Part shown: positions 7,819 through 15,658 of the stretch, piece after piece
Position numbering within the stretch: position 1 is the first letter of the stretch
Layout: every line of letters starts with the position of its first letter
DNA from: Solobacterium sp.
GTDB lineage: Bacteria; Bacillota_I; Bacilli_A; Erysipelotrichales; Erysipelotrichaceae
Assembly (NCBI GenBank): GCA_017512555.1
Contig: JAFWFE010000100.1
Location: 1 to 42,027, forward strand
Reading direction: 5' to 3'
Length of the DNA: 42,027 nucleotides
Translations under genes and position numbers: made by a program
Notes under the pieces: generated by a model
What the model was told of the DNA's origin: nothing
Databases searched by the model: none
The model's input: the letters and a program-made list of their open reading frames with translations, nothing else

Positions 7819-8652
7819 ATGGCAAACGATACAGTATGCACAAAAAAAGCACTGTTCCTGGATCTGGACGGAACCCTGCTGGATGACAAAAAACAGATTT
7901 CAGATACAAACAGAGCAGCGATCAACCATATGTTACAGGAAGGTCACAGTGTGATCATTGCCACGGGACGTCCGCTCTCCAGTGCCTGCGCACAGGCAGA
8001 GAAACTCGGTCTGACCGGAGAAGGGTGCTACCTGATCTCGTATAACGGAGGAATACTCTACGATACTGCGCATCAGAAAGTGATCTACAAGAAGACCATT
8101 CCGTTTTCTGCTGTAAACGCTGTATTTGGTGAAGCAGTCAGAAGAGGCCTGCATATCCAGACGTATGATGGTGAGGATGTCGTCGCCTTGCCTTCTGGCA
8201 ACGAAGAATTCCTGAAGTATTACGAAAAGAATACAGGTATGCATTACCACTATATTCAGGATCTGAAAGAACTCACGGATGAACCGGTAAAGATGTTGAT
8301 GATCGATTTGGAACACCCGGATCGTCTGGAAGAGATGCGTGGGTGGATCGCTTCTGTTGAAGGTGAATACCTTGATTCATTCTTCTCCAGTGCTACGTAT
8401 CTTGAGATCGTCAGTAAGGGTCTGAACAAGGGGGATGCTCTGCGTCAGATGGCATCACTGATCGGTGTTCCCATGGAGAATACGATTGCGGCAGGAGATG
8501 CGGCAAACGACCTGCCAATGATCCGGGCAGCACATACAGGGTGTGCCATGGCAAATGCGACAGAAGAGGTAAAAGCTGTCGCAGATTACATCACCACTGC
8601 AGACAACAACCACAGCGGGGTGGCAGAAATCATCGAACGCTTTGTTCTTTGA
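7819..8652 (+). CDS. Cof-type HAD-IIB phosphatase
   Basis: This 277-residue HAD hydrolase has FLDLDGTLLDD near the N-terminus (nucleophile and acid Asp pair), IATGRPLSSA (motif II), a C2-type cap in the middle, NKGDALRQM (motif III Lys) and AAGDAANDLPMIRAA (motif IV acidic residues). Cof-type enzymes dephosphorylate sugar phosphates or similar small phosphoesters in the cytoplasm. The physiological substrate cannot be told from sequence. AGAGG precedes the ATG. It lies directly upstream of the FadR regulator but is separated by that gene's own promoter, so a functional link with the catabolic operon is possible but unproven. Confidence 0.9.
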   Translation: MANDTVCTKKALFLDLDGTLLDDKKQISDTNRAAINHMLQEGHSVIIATGRPLSSACAQAEKLGLTGEGCYLISYNGGILYDTAHQKVIYKKTIPFSAVNAVFGEAVRRGLHIQTYDGEDVVALPSGNEEFLKYYEKNTGMHYHYIQDLKELTDEPVKMLMIDLEHPDRLEEMRGWIASVEGEYLDSFFSSATYLEIVSKGLNKGDALRQMASLIGVPMENTIAAGDAANDLPMIRAAHTGCAMANATEEVKAVADYITTADNNHSGVAEIIERFVL

Positions 8653-8679
8653 TTCTTTGTGATAAAATAAACAAATTGA

Positions 8680-8708
8680 TTGCACAAGTGAGAGAGAATT
8701 GTTATACT
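8680..8708 (+). promoter_or_regulatory. promoter of the GntR regulator gene
   Basis: TTGCAC (8680-8685), a 17-base spacer and TATACT (8703-8708) form a good sigma-A promoter just after the HAD stop. The predicted transcript start is near 8715, upstream of the palindromic operator. Confidence 0.7.
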
Positions 8709-8731
8709 GTATTCATAGGAAATCGGACGTC

Positions 8732-8748
8732 ATGACATCTGATGTCAT
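8732..8748. promoter_or_regulatory. GntR/FadR operator (perfect palindrome)
   Basis: ATGACATC-T-GATGTCAT is a perfect 8-bp inverted repeat around one base. It starts about 17 bases after the predicted transcript start of the regulator gene. Position and symmetry fit an autoregulatory site. Related half-sites recur in front of the operon at 9642-9700 and 10047-10085. Confidence 0.65.
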
Positions 8749-8801
8749 ATAAATCATCATTTTCTTTGATTGCTCTGATACCAGACTGGAGTTTATTTAT
8801 T

Positions 8802-9491
8802 ATGGAAAACCAAATGATTATACAGACAGAAACTCTTTCGGAAATCGTTGCGGAAAAAATAACAGAAATCATCAAAAGCAGAGGTCTTGTTGCCGGAGAT
8901 CAGATTCCTACCGAACTTGAGCTTATTGAAATGCTGGGCGTAGGACGCAGCTCGGTACGTGAAGCAATCAAGACTCTGGTTTCAAGAAATGTATTGGAGA
9001 TCCGGAGAGGGAAGGGAACTTTTATTTGTCAAAAACCGGTACTTCCCGAAGATCCGCTTGGTTTATCCTTTACTCCGGACAAAGTCAAGACATACAAGGA
9101 TCTGCTTGCTGTACGTATGGTGTTGGAACCGTGGATGGCCGGCGAAGCAGCCAGGAACGCAACCGAAGAAGATATCAGAAAAATCTATGATCTCTGCGGA
9201 GAAGTAGAAAGACAGATCTTAGCCGGAGAAGAGCACATGGAAAAGGATAGGGAATTTCATACTGCTATAGCTGAGAGTACCAAAAATGAAGTGATTCCTG
9301 CAATCATTCCGCATATCATTAAATCTGTTAGCTTGTTTATCGAGATGACACATAACACGCTTGGAAATGAGACGATTGAAACGCACAGAGCGATTTGTGA
9401 GGCCATTGCAAGGCATGACAGTGCAGCGGCAGAAAATGCTATGAGGAATCATATCCGGTATAACGAAGAAGCAATCGGTATAAAACATTAA
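8802..9491 (+). CDS. FadR-family (GntR/FCD) transcriptional regulator
   Basis: This protein has 229 residues. The ATG at 8802 is preferred (TGGAG about 10 bases upstream); the ATG at 8742 lies inside the operator and lacks a ribosome site. The N-terminus is a winged helix with PTELELIEMLGVGRSSVREAI and the wing RRGKGTFI. The C-terminal FCD domain has DREFHTAIAES and later His residues (THRAICEAIARHD) that normally bind a metal and help hold an organic-acid ligand. FCD regulators usually sense sugar acids or other carboxylates, such as gluconate or uronate derivatives. Located upstream of the catabolic operon and sharing sites with it, this is its likely repressor. A terminator follows. Confidence 0.9.
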   Translation: MENQMIIQTETLSEIVAEKITEIIKSRGLVAGDQIPTELELIEMLGVGRSSVREAIKTLVSRNVLEIRRGKGTFICQKPVLPEDPLGLSFTPDKVKTYKDLLAVRMVLEPWMAGEAARNATEEDIRKIYDLCGEVERQILAGEEHMEKDREFHTAIAESTKNEVIPAIIPHIIKSVSLFIEMTHNTLGNETIETHRAICEAIARHDSAAAENAMRNHIRYNEEAIGIKH

Positions 9492-9510
9492 ATTCTCTAC
9501 GGAACAGTTT

Positions 9511-9547
9511 AACTCCTTTCTTTTCTGATGGAAGAGGAGTTTTTTTA
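9511..9547 (+). terminator. terminator of the GntR regulator gene
   Basis: AACTCCT (9511-9517) pairs with AGGAGTT (9535-9541), followed by a T-run to 9546. It lies 20 bases after the regulator stop and separates the regulator from the operon control region. Confidence 0.8.
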
Positions 9548-9618
9548 TTCTTTTCGGAAAGGAACATACCAGAAAACCAGTATATATCTTTGATAATAAG
9601 TGTGCGAAAGTGAAAAAA

Positions 9619-9632
9619 TGTAACCGCTTACT
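9619..9632. promoter_or_regulatory. cre box 1 (CcpA site)
   Basis: TGTAACCGCTTACT fits the catabolite-responsive element pattern (TGWAANCGNTNWCW). It lies just upstream of the promoter at 9641-9668, suggesting glucose repression through CcpA. It is embedded in an imperfect inverted repeat (CGAAAGT...ACTTTCG). Confidence 0.6.
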
Positions 9633-9640
9633 TTCGGTGC

Positions 9641-9700
9641 TTGACATCTGTGACATAACATATATGATGGAATTGTAAACACAAAAGGGGAGATGTCATC
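9641..9700 (+). promoter_or_regulatory. first promoter with GntR half-sites
   Basis: TTGACA (9641-9646), a 16-base spacer and TATGAT (9663-9668) make a strong promoter. TGACATCTG at 9642-9650 copies one arm of the regulator's palindrome and overlaps the -35, and GATGTCATC at 9692-9700 copies the other arm just downstream of the transcript start. It points towards the transposase-like remnant and the operon. Confidence 0.6.
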
Positions 9701-9730
9701 ACCCTCTAATCTCTGTAAATCATTCACACA

Positions 9731-9973
9731 ATGTATAAATCAAACACTGAAGATGCGTACAGAAATTTAGAGCCTGTTGATCAATTGTGTGCTCGTTTGA
9801 AATTCTTTATAGACAAGCATAGAGGATTTAAAAAAGAATTGCTTCAGGATTATTTGAACCTTTTCATATTCATTGATAACGAGAAAAAAACTGATGGAGA
9901 TCTCTATAAAGTAACTATTAAGCTGTTAAAGCTGATGTGTGAACAAGCGAAAAGTGGCTTAGATATCAACTAA
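9731..9973 (+). pseudogene. transposase C-terminal remnant (IS1595/ISXO2-like?)
   Basis: An 80-codon frame without a ribosome binding site and more AT-rich than its neighbours. The segment VDQLCARLKFFIDKHRGF followed by LLQDYLNLFIFI resembles the 'SLHSRLKRFLR.F.GVSTKYL..YL.WF' end of IS1595/ISXO2-like transposases, from memory. The catalytic core is absent and no terminal inverted repeats are seen. It may instead be a small real protein. It is wedged between two similar promoter regions. Confidence 0.45.
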
Positions 9974-10008
9974 GCCACCAACACTTTGCTTTAACGGTTC
10001 GTTTATAA

Positions 10009-10037
10009 TTGACAGCGCTTACACTAAAGTCTATCAT
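10009..10037 (+). promoter_or_regulatory. main operon promoter
   Basis: A perfect -35 TTGACA (10009-10014), a 17-base spacer and TATCAT (10032-10037). The predicted start is near 10044, directly in front of the operator cluster and 70 bases before the esterase start. Confidence 0.7.
10010..10023. promoter_or_regulatory. cre box 2 (CcpA site)
   Basis: TGACAGCGCTTACA closely matches the cre consensus, with the central GCGC. It overlaps the -35 hexamer of the main promoter, a position where CcpA binding would block RNA polymerase. Confidence 0.65.
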
Positions 10038-10046
10038 AGTATTGTC

Positions 10047-10085
10047 AGACGTCAGACGTCAGATGACAGATGGCGGACGTCAGAT
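10047..10085. promoter_or_regulatory. GntR operator cluster with 7-bp repeats
   Basis: CAGACGT repeats in tandem with a 7-base period, followed by TCAGATGACA and then GGACGTCAGATGTTA. Three windows (AGACGTCAGACGTCA, AGACGTCAGATGACA and GGACGTCAGATGTTA) each match 12 of 15 bases of the regulator's palindrome core TGACATCAGATGTCA. They lie just downstream of the predicted transcript start, as expected for repression. Confidence 0.55.
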
Positions 10086-10114
10086 GTTATTTCGGAGAAA
10101 GAGAGGTTGGATGG

Positions 10115-10960
10115 ATGGCTTTATTACAATTCACTTTTGAAAGTCAATATTTACACAACAACACGATGATTTCCGTGATTTTACCTGACAGACCACACAA
10201 TGTTGATGCTGAGGATTTTTATACCAGCGGTAAGAAATACAGAGTTTTGTGGCTGCTTCACGGTACATACGGAGATCACTCTGACTGGGTCAGAAAGAGT
10301 ATGATTGAAATCTATGCCCGTGAGAAGAACCTGATCTGTGTTATGCCCAGTGGTCTTAACGCGGACTATGAGAACTGGCCGGCGTTCGGCCTTGGCTTTG
10401 ACATGGACTCTTTCCTGGTGAAAGAACTCATGCCGATGATCTACAACTGGTTCCCTGCTTCCTCAAAGAAAGAAGATAACTATATTGCCGGTCTTTCCAT
10501 GGGCGGAAGAGGATGCCTCAAATATCTGCTGAAGTATCCGGAACTGTTTGCTTCAGGTGCTGTTCTCTCTGCTTCCCCGCGTCCGGTTGAAAACATTGAC
10601 TGGGAAGGAACACAGCCGGGACAGTTCAGGCAAAGCATGGCAAATCTGAGATTCCGCAACCAGGTAGCCAACGCAGGCGGTAAGGAAGCATACCTGCGTG
10701 ATTATGACTTCTTCAATAAAGTATTTGAGATGCACAAGGAAGGTACGCTGCCGAAGATGATCTTCGGATGCGGTGATAAAGATCCCGGATATGAAGCGTT
10801 CTGCTATTTCCGCGATAAATGCCGTGAAGAAGGTGTGCCGATCGAATTTGATGAGATGCCGGATTTAGGCCATGAATGGCGTTTCTGGGATCCGTTTATT
10901 CAGAAAGCTTTCAGATTCTGGGGCTTTGAGACAGACGAAGAAACAAAGAAACTTCTGTAG
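10115..10960 (+). CDS. esterase, EstA/esterase-D family
   Basis: This 281-residue alpha/beta hydrolase is of the PF00756 type (tributyrin esterase, S-formylglutathione hydrolase, feruloyl esterase relatives). GLSMGGRG places the nucleophile at Ser128; GDKDPGYEAF near residue 220 and LGHEWRFWD near residue 250 fit the acid and His of the triad; WLLHGTYGDHSDW supplies the oxyanion-hole region. I chose ATG 10115, which has AGAGAGG upstream; the ATG at 10070 lies in the operator cluster. No signal peptide is seen, so it acts on imported substrate in the cytoplasm. It is the first gene of the operon, directly before the importer genes. It probably removes acyl or aryl ester groups; the exact substrate is unknown. 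Confidence 0.85.
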   Translation: MALLQFTFESQYLHNNTMISVILPDRPHNVDAEDFYTSGKKYRVLWLLHGTYGDHSDWVRKSMIEIYAREKNLICVMPSGLNADYENWPAFGLGFDMDSFLVKELMPMIYNWFPASSKKEDNYIAGLSMGGRGCLKYLLKYPELFASGAVLSASPRPVENIDWEGTQPGQFRQSMANLRFRNQVANAGGKEAYLRDYDFFNKVFEMHKEGTLPKMIFGCGDKDPGYEAFCYFRDKCREEGVPIEFDEMPDLGHEWRFWDPFIQKAFRFWGFETDEETKKLL

Positions 10961-11010
10961 TCGCCTTAAAACTGATGAATCTGGGAACTATAAAAAAATA
11001 GGAGGAAAAC

Positions 11011-12639
11011 ATGAAAAAATTCTTATCATCATTGTCAGCGTTAGCACTTGCTGTTACGTTGACAGCATGCTCTGGCGGAGGCAGCGCAAGCACCCCTGCA
11101 GCGAGTGATGCACCTGTAAATGACGGACCGAAAGAAATCACCGTTACAACATCAAACAACGGTTGGGATCTTTCACCTTTCGGTGCTGACACCGGAACAC
11201 GTTATGTCACCTGGAACAACATCTACGATGTGCTCTGTGCACGTGTTGAGTTCGGTGATGACGTGGACGATCTGGAGATGGATATCGCTAAAAGCGTTAA
11301 GATCTCCGATGATGGTCTGACAGCCGAAATCGAAATCTATGACTATGTCAAGGACAGCAAGGGTAATCCGATTACCGCTAAGGACGTAGAAGAATGCTAT
11401 AACTATGCAATTACTCTTGGCGGACGTTCTACCTTTACTCTGGTAAACCAGTTCATGGAAAGCATCAAGGCTACTGGTGACTATACACTGACACTGAAAC
11501 TGAAGAAGCTCTCTGCCGGTGCCATGGCTACCTGCCTTTCTGTAATTCCAATCTGTAACTGGGAATGGTTCAATAGTGCGGATGATGTCGAAAAGACAAC
11601 AAATCCTGCTTGTACAGGTCCTTACTACATTGATGACATGGTTATGGACTCCTACATCACTTTGAAGAAGAGCGACTACTGGCAGACCGATGATTCCCTG
11701 AGAACATATATGGGCCATCAGCCGTTTGACACCATTTACTACAAGATGATGACAGAACCTTCCATGAGAACTGTCGCTCTTGAAAACAAGGAAGTAGACG
11801 CTGCGGATATCAGTGCTGCGGATATCAAGTTCTTCATGGATGATAACGGAAATCCTCTGGAAGGCTACAACATCATGCAGTATGCAGGCGGCGGATATAA
11901 CGCTCTGATGTTCAACTGTGCTCCGAATTCCGGACCTCTGTGGAACAACAAGGAACTGAGACAGGCAATCTGCTATGCCATCGACAATAAGCAGGTAATG
12001 TACGGTGCTGACCAGACAGATGAAACAGCACACGTTCTGAAAGACTTCTGCGACAGCATTGCCGGTGACTATCTCACAAAGTGGGACAGCGAAGACTACT
12101 ATGATTACAACTTGGATAAGGCAAAAGAACTCTTCGCACAGTCCGGATACAAACCTGGTGAACTGAAGCTGAGACTCCAGATCATCAATGGTGCAGCGAT
12201 GAACTCTGCAGCAACAGTTATCCAGAATGAACTGGCAGCAATCGGTATTGATGTAGAAATTCTCCCGTATGACCTGGCTCTGTTCGCTACATACAAGATG
12301 GACTTCACACAGTGGGATCTGCTGATGGACTCCTATTCCACCAAGGGTTATCTGACCGACGGCTGGAACAGAATCGACCACGGCGACAGAAACGGTGTTG
12401 ATGATCCTAAACTTCAGGAACTGTTTGAAAATGCAATGTACAACCATACAGACGCTGACCTGGATGCATTCCATCAGTATCTGAAGGAACAGGCTTATGC
12501 AATTGGTCTGTATGCACAGAACAGCTTCGAAGTTGCACAGGACAAGATCGTAGAAATGGATCGTGACGGACTTGGAAGAATCAACGTACCTGCATTCAAG
12601 ATTGCGGATGATTACGCTACAGTCGTAGGCGCTAACTAA
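11011..12639 (+). CDS. ABC transporter substrate-binding lipoprotein (family 5)
   Basis: This 542-residue extracellular solute-binding protein belongs to the SBP_bac_5 family (OppA/DppA type). The N-terminus MKKFLSSLSALALAVTLTAC is a lipoprotein signal with the acylated Cys at position 20, followed by a Gly/Ser/Ala linker. The body has the family order: LSPFGADTGTRYVTWNNIYD at the start, NGLTAEI..-like strands, KDVEECYNYAI, CTGPYYI, a LRQAICYAID helix, and a C-terminal lobe. A strong AGGAGG precedes the ATG. Family-5 proteins bind peptides, but also oligosaccharides, opines or nickel. With esterases and a sugar kinase next door, a glycoconjugate ligand is at least as likely as a peptide. Confidence 0.93.
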   Translation: MKKFLSSLSALALAVTLTACSGGGSASTPAASDAPVNDGPKEITVTTSNNGWDLSPFGADTGTRYVTWNNIYDVLCARVEFGDDVDDLEMDIAKSVKISDDGLTAEIEIYDYVKDSKGNPITAKDVEECYNYAITLGGRSTFTLVNQFMESIKATGDYTLTLKLKKLSAGAMATCLSVIPICNWEWFNSADDVEKTTNPACTGPYYIDDMVMDSYITLKKSDYWQTDDSLRTYMGHQPFDTIYYKMMTEPSMRTVALENKEVDAADISAADIKFFMDDNGNPLEGYNIMQYAGGGYNALMFNCAPNSGPLWNNKELRQAICYAIDNKQVMYGADQTDETAHVLKDFCDSIAGDYLTKWDSEDYYDYNLDKAKELFAQSGYKPGELKLRLQIINGAAMNSAATVIQNELAAIGIDVEILPYDLALFATYKMDFTQWDLLMDSYSTKGYLTDGWNRIDHGDRNGVDDPKLQELFENAMYNHTDADLDAFHQYLKEQAYAIGLYAQNSFEVAQDKIVEMDRDGLGRINVPAFKIADDYATVVGAN

Positions 12640-12694
12640 TCAGCGATCTGAAGTGTTCTATAGGTATCAAACTACACAAGTAATGTGAATTGTG

Positions 12695-12726
12695 ATAGTT
12701 ACGCGCCCATCCGGGCGCGTAACTAT
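12695..12726 (+). terminator. perfect intercistronic hairpin after the binding-protein gene
   Basis: A 14-bp perfect stem (ATAGTTACGCGCCC with its complement) and a 4-base ATCC loop lie 55 bases after the binding-protein stop. No T-run follows (ATTAAAAC). This fits an mRNA 3'-stabilising hairpin that leaves the binding protein more abundant than the permeases, with at most partial termination. Confidence 0.65.
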
Positions 12727-12790
12727 TAAAACAACATACGACAGTAAAAAACATGAAAACTTTAATCAGAATACAGGAGGAGAATCATTC

Positions 12791-13762
12791 ATGGGAAGAT
12801 ATGTAATGAAACGTATCCTGCAGATCATTCCTATCATTCTGATAGTATCGATACTTATCTTTGCTATCATGAGCCTGGTTCCCAGTGATCCGATCACCAT
12901 TATCATGTCCCAGACCAGTGCTACTGCCGAGGAAATCGAGGCAGCACGTCAGGCGGCAGGGTATAATGATCCGTTCCTGATCCGGCTGGGCAATTACCTT
13001 CGTAAACTCTATCTCCACGGAGATATGGGAACTTCCTTCAAGACCGGATCCCCGGTAATGAAGGACCTGCTGAGCAGACTCCCTGTCACATTCCGTCTCG
13101 CTTTCGGAAGTATCTTTGTGGCTGTTATCATTGGTATCCCTCTGGGTGTTCTTTCTGCCGTACGTGCAGGAACACTGACAGACAGATTAACCATGTTCTT
13201 CACGCTGATGCTTAACTCCATGCCGAACTTCTGGCTGGCACTGATGCTGGTGCTTTTATTTGCGCTGAGATTGAAATTACTGCCGTCCAATGGTACCGGC
13301 GGGCTGGATCACTATATTCTGCCTGTCATAGCGAATTCTATCGGTGCGGTTGCAGGTATTGCCAGACAGACGCGTGCCAGTGTCCTGGAAGTCATCCGCT
13401 CGGACTTTGTTACCACTGCAAGATCTAAAGGTCTCAGTGAAAGAATTGTTATCTGGAAGCATGCTCTTCCGAACGGCTTGATTCCTGTAATTACCTCCTG
13501 CGGTACATTCTTCGGAAGATTACTGGGCGGTTCCATGGTTATTGAGATGACATTCTCGTTGCCGGGTGTTGGTTCCTATATGATCAACGGTATCAACAAC
13601 AGAGACTATGACTGTGTACAGGGTGCAATGCTCTATATTGCGTTTATCTTTGCGGTAACCATGCTTGTTGTCGACTTGCTTTATGCGTTTATTGATCCTC
13701 GTATCAAAGCACAGTATGCAGCAGGAAGCGCAAAGAAGGCTAAGAAAGGGGCAACAGCATGA
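12791..13762 (+). CDS. ABC transporter permease, DppB/OppB type
   Basis: This 323-residue inner-membrane permease starts at ATG 12791, 8 bases after AGGAGGAG; an upstream in-frame ATG at 12692 runs through the hairpin and is unlikely. It has the DppB signature MGRYVMKRILQIIPIILIVSIL as first membrane helix, a periplasmic segment with MSLVPSDPI, about six helices in all, and the cytoplasmic EAA loop with VTTARSKGLSERIVIWKHALPN that docks to the ATPases. It pairs with the next permease to form the channel. Its stop overlaps that gene by 4 bases (ATGA). Confidence 0.92.
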   Translation: MGRYVMKRILQIIPIILIVSILIFAIMSLVPSDPITIIMSQTSATAEEIEAARQAAGYNDPFLIRLGNYLRKLYLHGDMGTSFKTGSPVMKDLLSRLPVTFRLAFGSIFVAVIIGIPLGVLSAVRAGTLTDRLTMFFTLMLNSMPNFWLALMLVLLFALRLKLLPSNGTGGLDHYILPVIANSIGAVAGIARQTRASVLEVIRSDFVTTARSKGLSERIVIWKHALPNGLIPVITSCGTFFGRLLGGSMVIEMTFSLPGVGSYMINGINNRDYDCVQGAMLYIAFIFAVTMLVVDLLYAFIDPRIKAQYAAGSAKKAKKGATA

Positions 13763-14655
13763 GTATACTGAAGAATAAATCTGCCGTTACGGAAGAATAT
13801 CAGGAAAGCTTACAGCCGGGTTCCTTTAAGTATATCTGGAGACACTTGTCCCATGATAAAGGAGCCATTGCCGGTATGATTGCGATTGCTTTGATCCTGA
13901 TCATCTGCTTCCTTTCCCCTTATATTTTCAAATATGATTTCGCTACCATTGACATGATTAATAAAAATGCCAAGCCGTCTGCCGAACACTGGTTCGGATG
14001 TGATGAACTAGGCAGAGATATCATGGTAAGAGTATTCTACGGAGCCAGATATACACTGAGTATCGGTGTGTTATCTACAGCGATTGCTGCTGTTATCGGT
14101 GTAGCCCTGGGTGCGATTGCCGGATACTTCGGCGGACGCTTTGATACCTTGCTGATGAGAGCACTGGATATTCTTCAGGCGTTCCCGCAGCTGGTGCTTG
14201 CAACACTGGTATCTGCCGTTCTTGGACCGGGATTAGATAAATGTATTATCGCTCTGGCCGTATCCGGAATTGCCGGTTATGCCAGAATGATGCGTGCAAA
14301 TATCCTGAATGTCCGCGGTCAGGAATACATTGAAGCGGCGAAATCCATTGACTGTTCAACATCAAGAATCATTACTTCCCACGTTATACCAAACGCGATC
14401 TCACCGATCATCGTACAGGTATGTATGGGAATTGCTTCGTCCGGACTGAATGCATCAGCGCTCAGTTTCCTCGGACTGGGTGTACAGCCGCCGGAACCAG
14501 AATGGGGAGCTATGCTTTCTTCTGCCAGAAACTTGATCAGGCAGTACCCTCATATGGCAATCTTCCCCGGATTGTTTATTATGATCACCGTCGTCAGTCT
14601 CAATCTGATCGGAGACTCACTGCGCGACGCGTTGGATCCGAAACTTAGAGATTAG
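13759..14655 (+). CDS. ABC transporter permease, DppC/OppC type
   Basis: This is a 298-residue permease. The N-terminal part has the OppC-N pattern (WRHLSHDKGAIAGMIAIALILIICFLSP). HWFGCDELGRDIMVRVFYGARYTLSIG is diagnostic of DppC proteins, and YIEAAKSIDCSTSRIITSHVIPNAISPIIV is the EAA loop that contacts an ATPase. About six membrane helices are visible. It starts inside the preceding permease stop (ATGA) and is followed 14 bases later by the first ATPase. It is a component of the same importer; nothing is missing compared with the family. Confidence 0.92.
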   Translation: MSILKNKSAVTEEYQESLQPGSFKYIWRHLSHDKGAIAGMIAIALILIICFLSPYIFKYDFATIDMINKNAKPSAEHWFGCDELGRDIMVRVFYGARYTLSIGVLSTAIAAVIGVALGAIAGYFGGRFDTLLMRALDILQAFPQLVLATLVSAVLGPGLDKCIIALAVSGIAGYARMMRANILNVRGQEYIEAAKSIDCSTSRIITSHVIPNAISPIIVQVCMGIASSGLNASALSFLGLGVQPPEPEWGAMLSSARNLIRQYPHMAIFPGLFIMITVVSLNLIGDSLRDALDPKLRD

Positions 14656-14669
14656 TAAAGGAGCAGACC

Positions 14670-15647
14670 ATGACACAAGAAAAGAATGATGTAAAGCTTC
14701 TTGAAATCAAAGATCTGGAAGTAAGATACAGATCCGGCGGACGTAGTGTTCACGCGGTAAACGGTGTTTCCCTGTCTGTAGACAAGGGAGAGATCCTCGG
14801 ACTTGTAGGAGAAACCGGCGCAGGAAAGACAACCATCGCAAAGTCAATTCTTCGTATTCTTCCGGACCACGCCACACAGAGTGTGAACGGTGAGATTCTC
14901 TTCGAAGGAGAAGACCTCTTAAAAGCGAAAAAGAACAGGATGACAGCGATCCGTGGTTATAAGATCTCCATGATCTTCCAGGATCCGATGACCGCCCTGA
15001 ATCCGATCATGCCGGTAAACAAGCAGATTGCGGAAGATATCCAGTTACATATGGGTGTATCCAAGCGTGAAGCCATCGAACGTGCAAACCAGATGCTGGA
15101 AACTGTCGGTATCAGTGCAGACAGAGGCGGAGAGTATCCGCATCAGTTCTCAGGCGGTATGAAGCAGAGGGTGGTTATCGCCATGGCTCTTGCCTGTCGC
15201 CCGGATCTTCTGCTGGCAGATGAACCGACCACAGCTCTGGACGTTACGATCCAGGCGCAAGTACTGGAATTGATCGCAAATTTACAGAAAGAACTGAAGA
15301 CAGCCATGATCCTGATCACACATGACCTGGGTGTTGTTGCCGGTGTGTGTGACAGAGTGGCAGTAGTATATGCGGGTGAAATCCTTGAAATCGGAACAAA
15401 AGAAGAAATCTTCGATTATCCGAAACACCCGTACACAAAAGGATTGTTCGGAGCGCTTCCGGACCTGAGTAAGAAGGTCAGAAGACTTTCGTCTATCGAT
15501 GGACTTCCCCCGGATCCCACGAATCTTCCTCCGGGATGTCCGTTTGCGCCGCGTTGTGAAAAGGCGACTGATGAATGCCGGGAAGGAACGGTTGAATTAA
15601 CTGAACTGAATCCGGATCACAGTGTCCGTTGTATCCATATTGATTAA
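14670..15647 (+). CDS. ABC transporter ATPase, DppD/OppD type
   Basis: This is a 325-residue ATPase. Walker A GETGAGKTT is at 47-55, a Q-loop at MIFQDPMTALNPI, the signature FSGGMKQRV at 160-168, Walker B LLLADEPTTALD, and the H-loop at ITHDLG. The C-terminal extension with CPFAPRCEKATDEC (Cys-containing oligopeptide/dipeptide transporter domain) is present; in several relatives these cysteines bind an iron-sulfur cluster. AAAGGAG precedes the ATG. It forms a heterodimer with the following ATPase. Confidence 0.93.
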   Translation: MTQEKNDVKLLEIKDLEVRYRSGGRSVHAVNGVSLSVDKGEILGLVGETGAGKTTIAKSILRILPDHATQSVNGEILFEGEDLLKAKKNRMTAIRGYKISMIFQDPMTALNPIMPVNKQIAEDIQLHMGVSKREAIERANQMLETVGISADRGGEYPHQFSGGMKQRVVIAMALACRPDLLLADEPTTALDVTIQAQVLELIANLQKELKTAMILITHDLGVVAGVCDRVAVVYAGEILEIGTKEEIFDYPKHPYTKGLFGALPDLSKKVRRLSSIDGLPPDPTNLPPGCPFAPRCEKATDECREGTVELTELNPDHSVRCIHID

Positions 15648-15658
15648 GGAGACTTGCC

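Noticed and set aside
8742..8801. Upstream start for the FadR regulator
   Set aside because: The ATG lies inside the operator palindrome with no ribosome site; the winged-helix domain is complete from 8802.
9609..9637. Terminator from CGAAAGT...ACTTTCG
   Set aside because: The stem is imperfect with a long loop and no T-run; the central sequence is better explained as a cre box.
10070..10114. Upstream start for the first esterase
   Set aside because: The extra 15 codons are the operator cluster translated; the hydrolase fold begins after 10115.
11173..12474. A 433-codon open frame on the minus strand
   Set aside because: It lies entirely opposite the binding-protein gene, has no ribosome site and its translation is rich in Cys, Ile and Val without domain sense. 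It is a codon-bias shadow.
12692..12790. Upstream start for the first permease
   Set aside because: That reading would place the perfect 14-bp hairpin inside the gene and add a non-membrane leader; AGGAGGAG before 12791 marks the real start.
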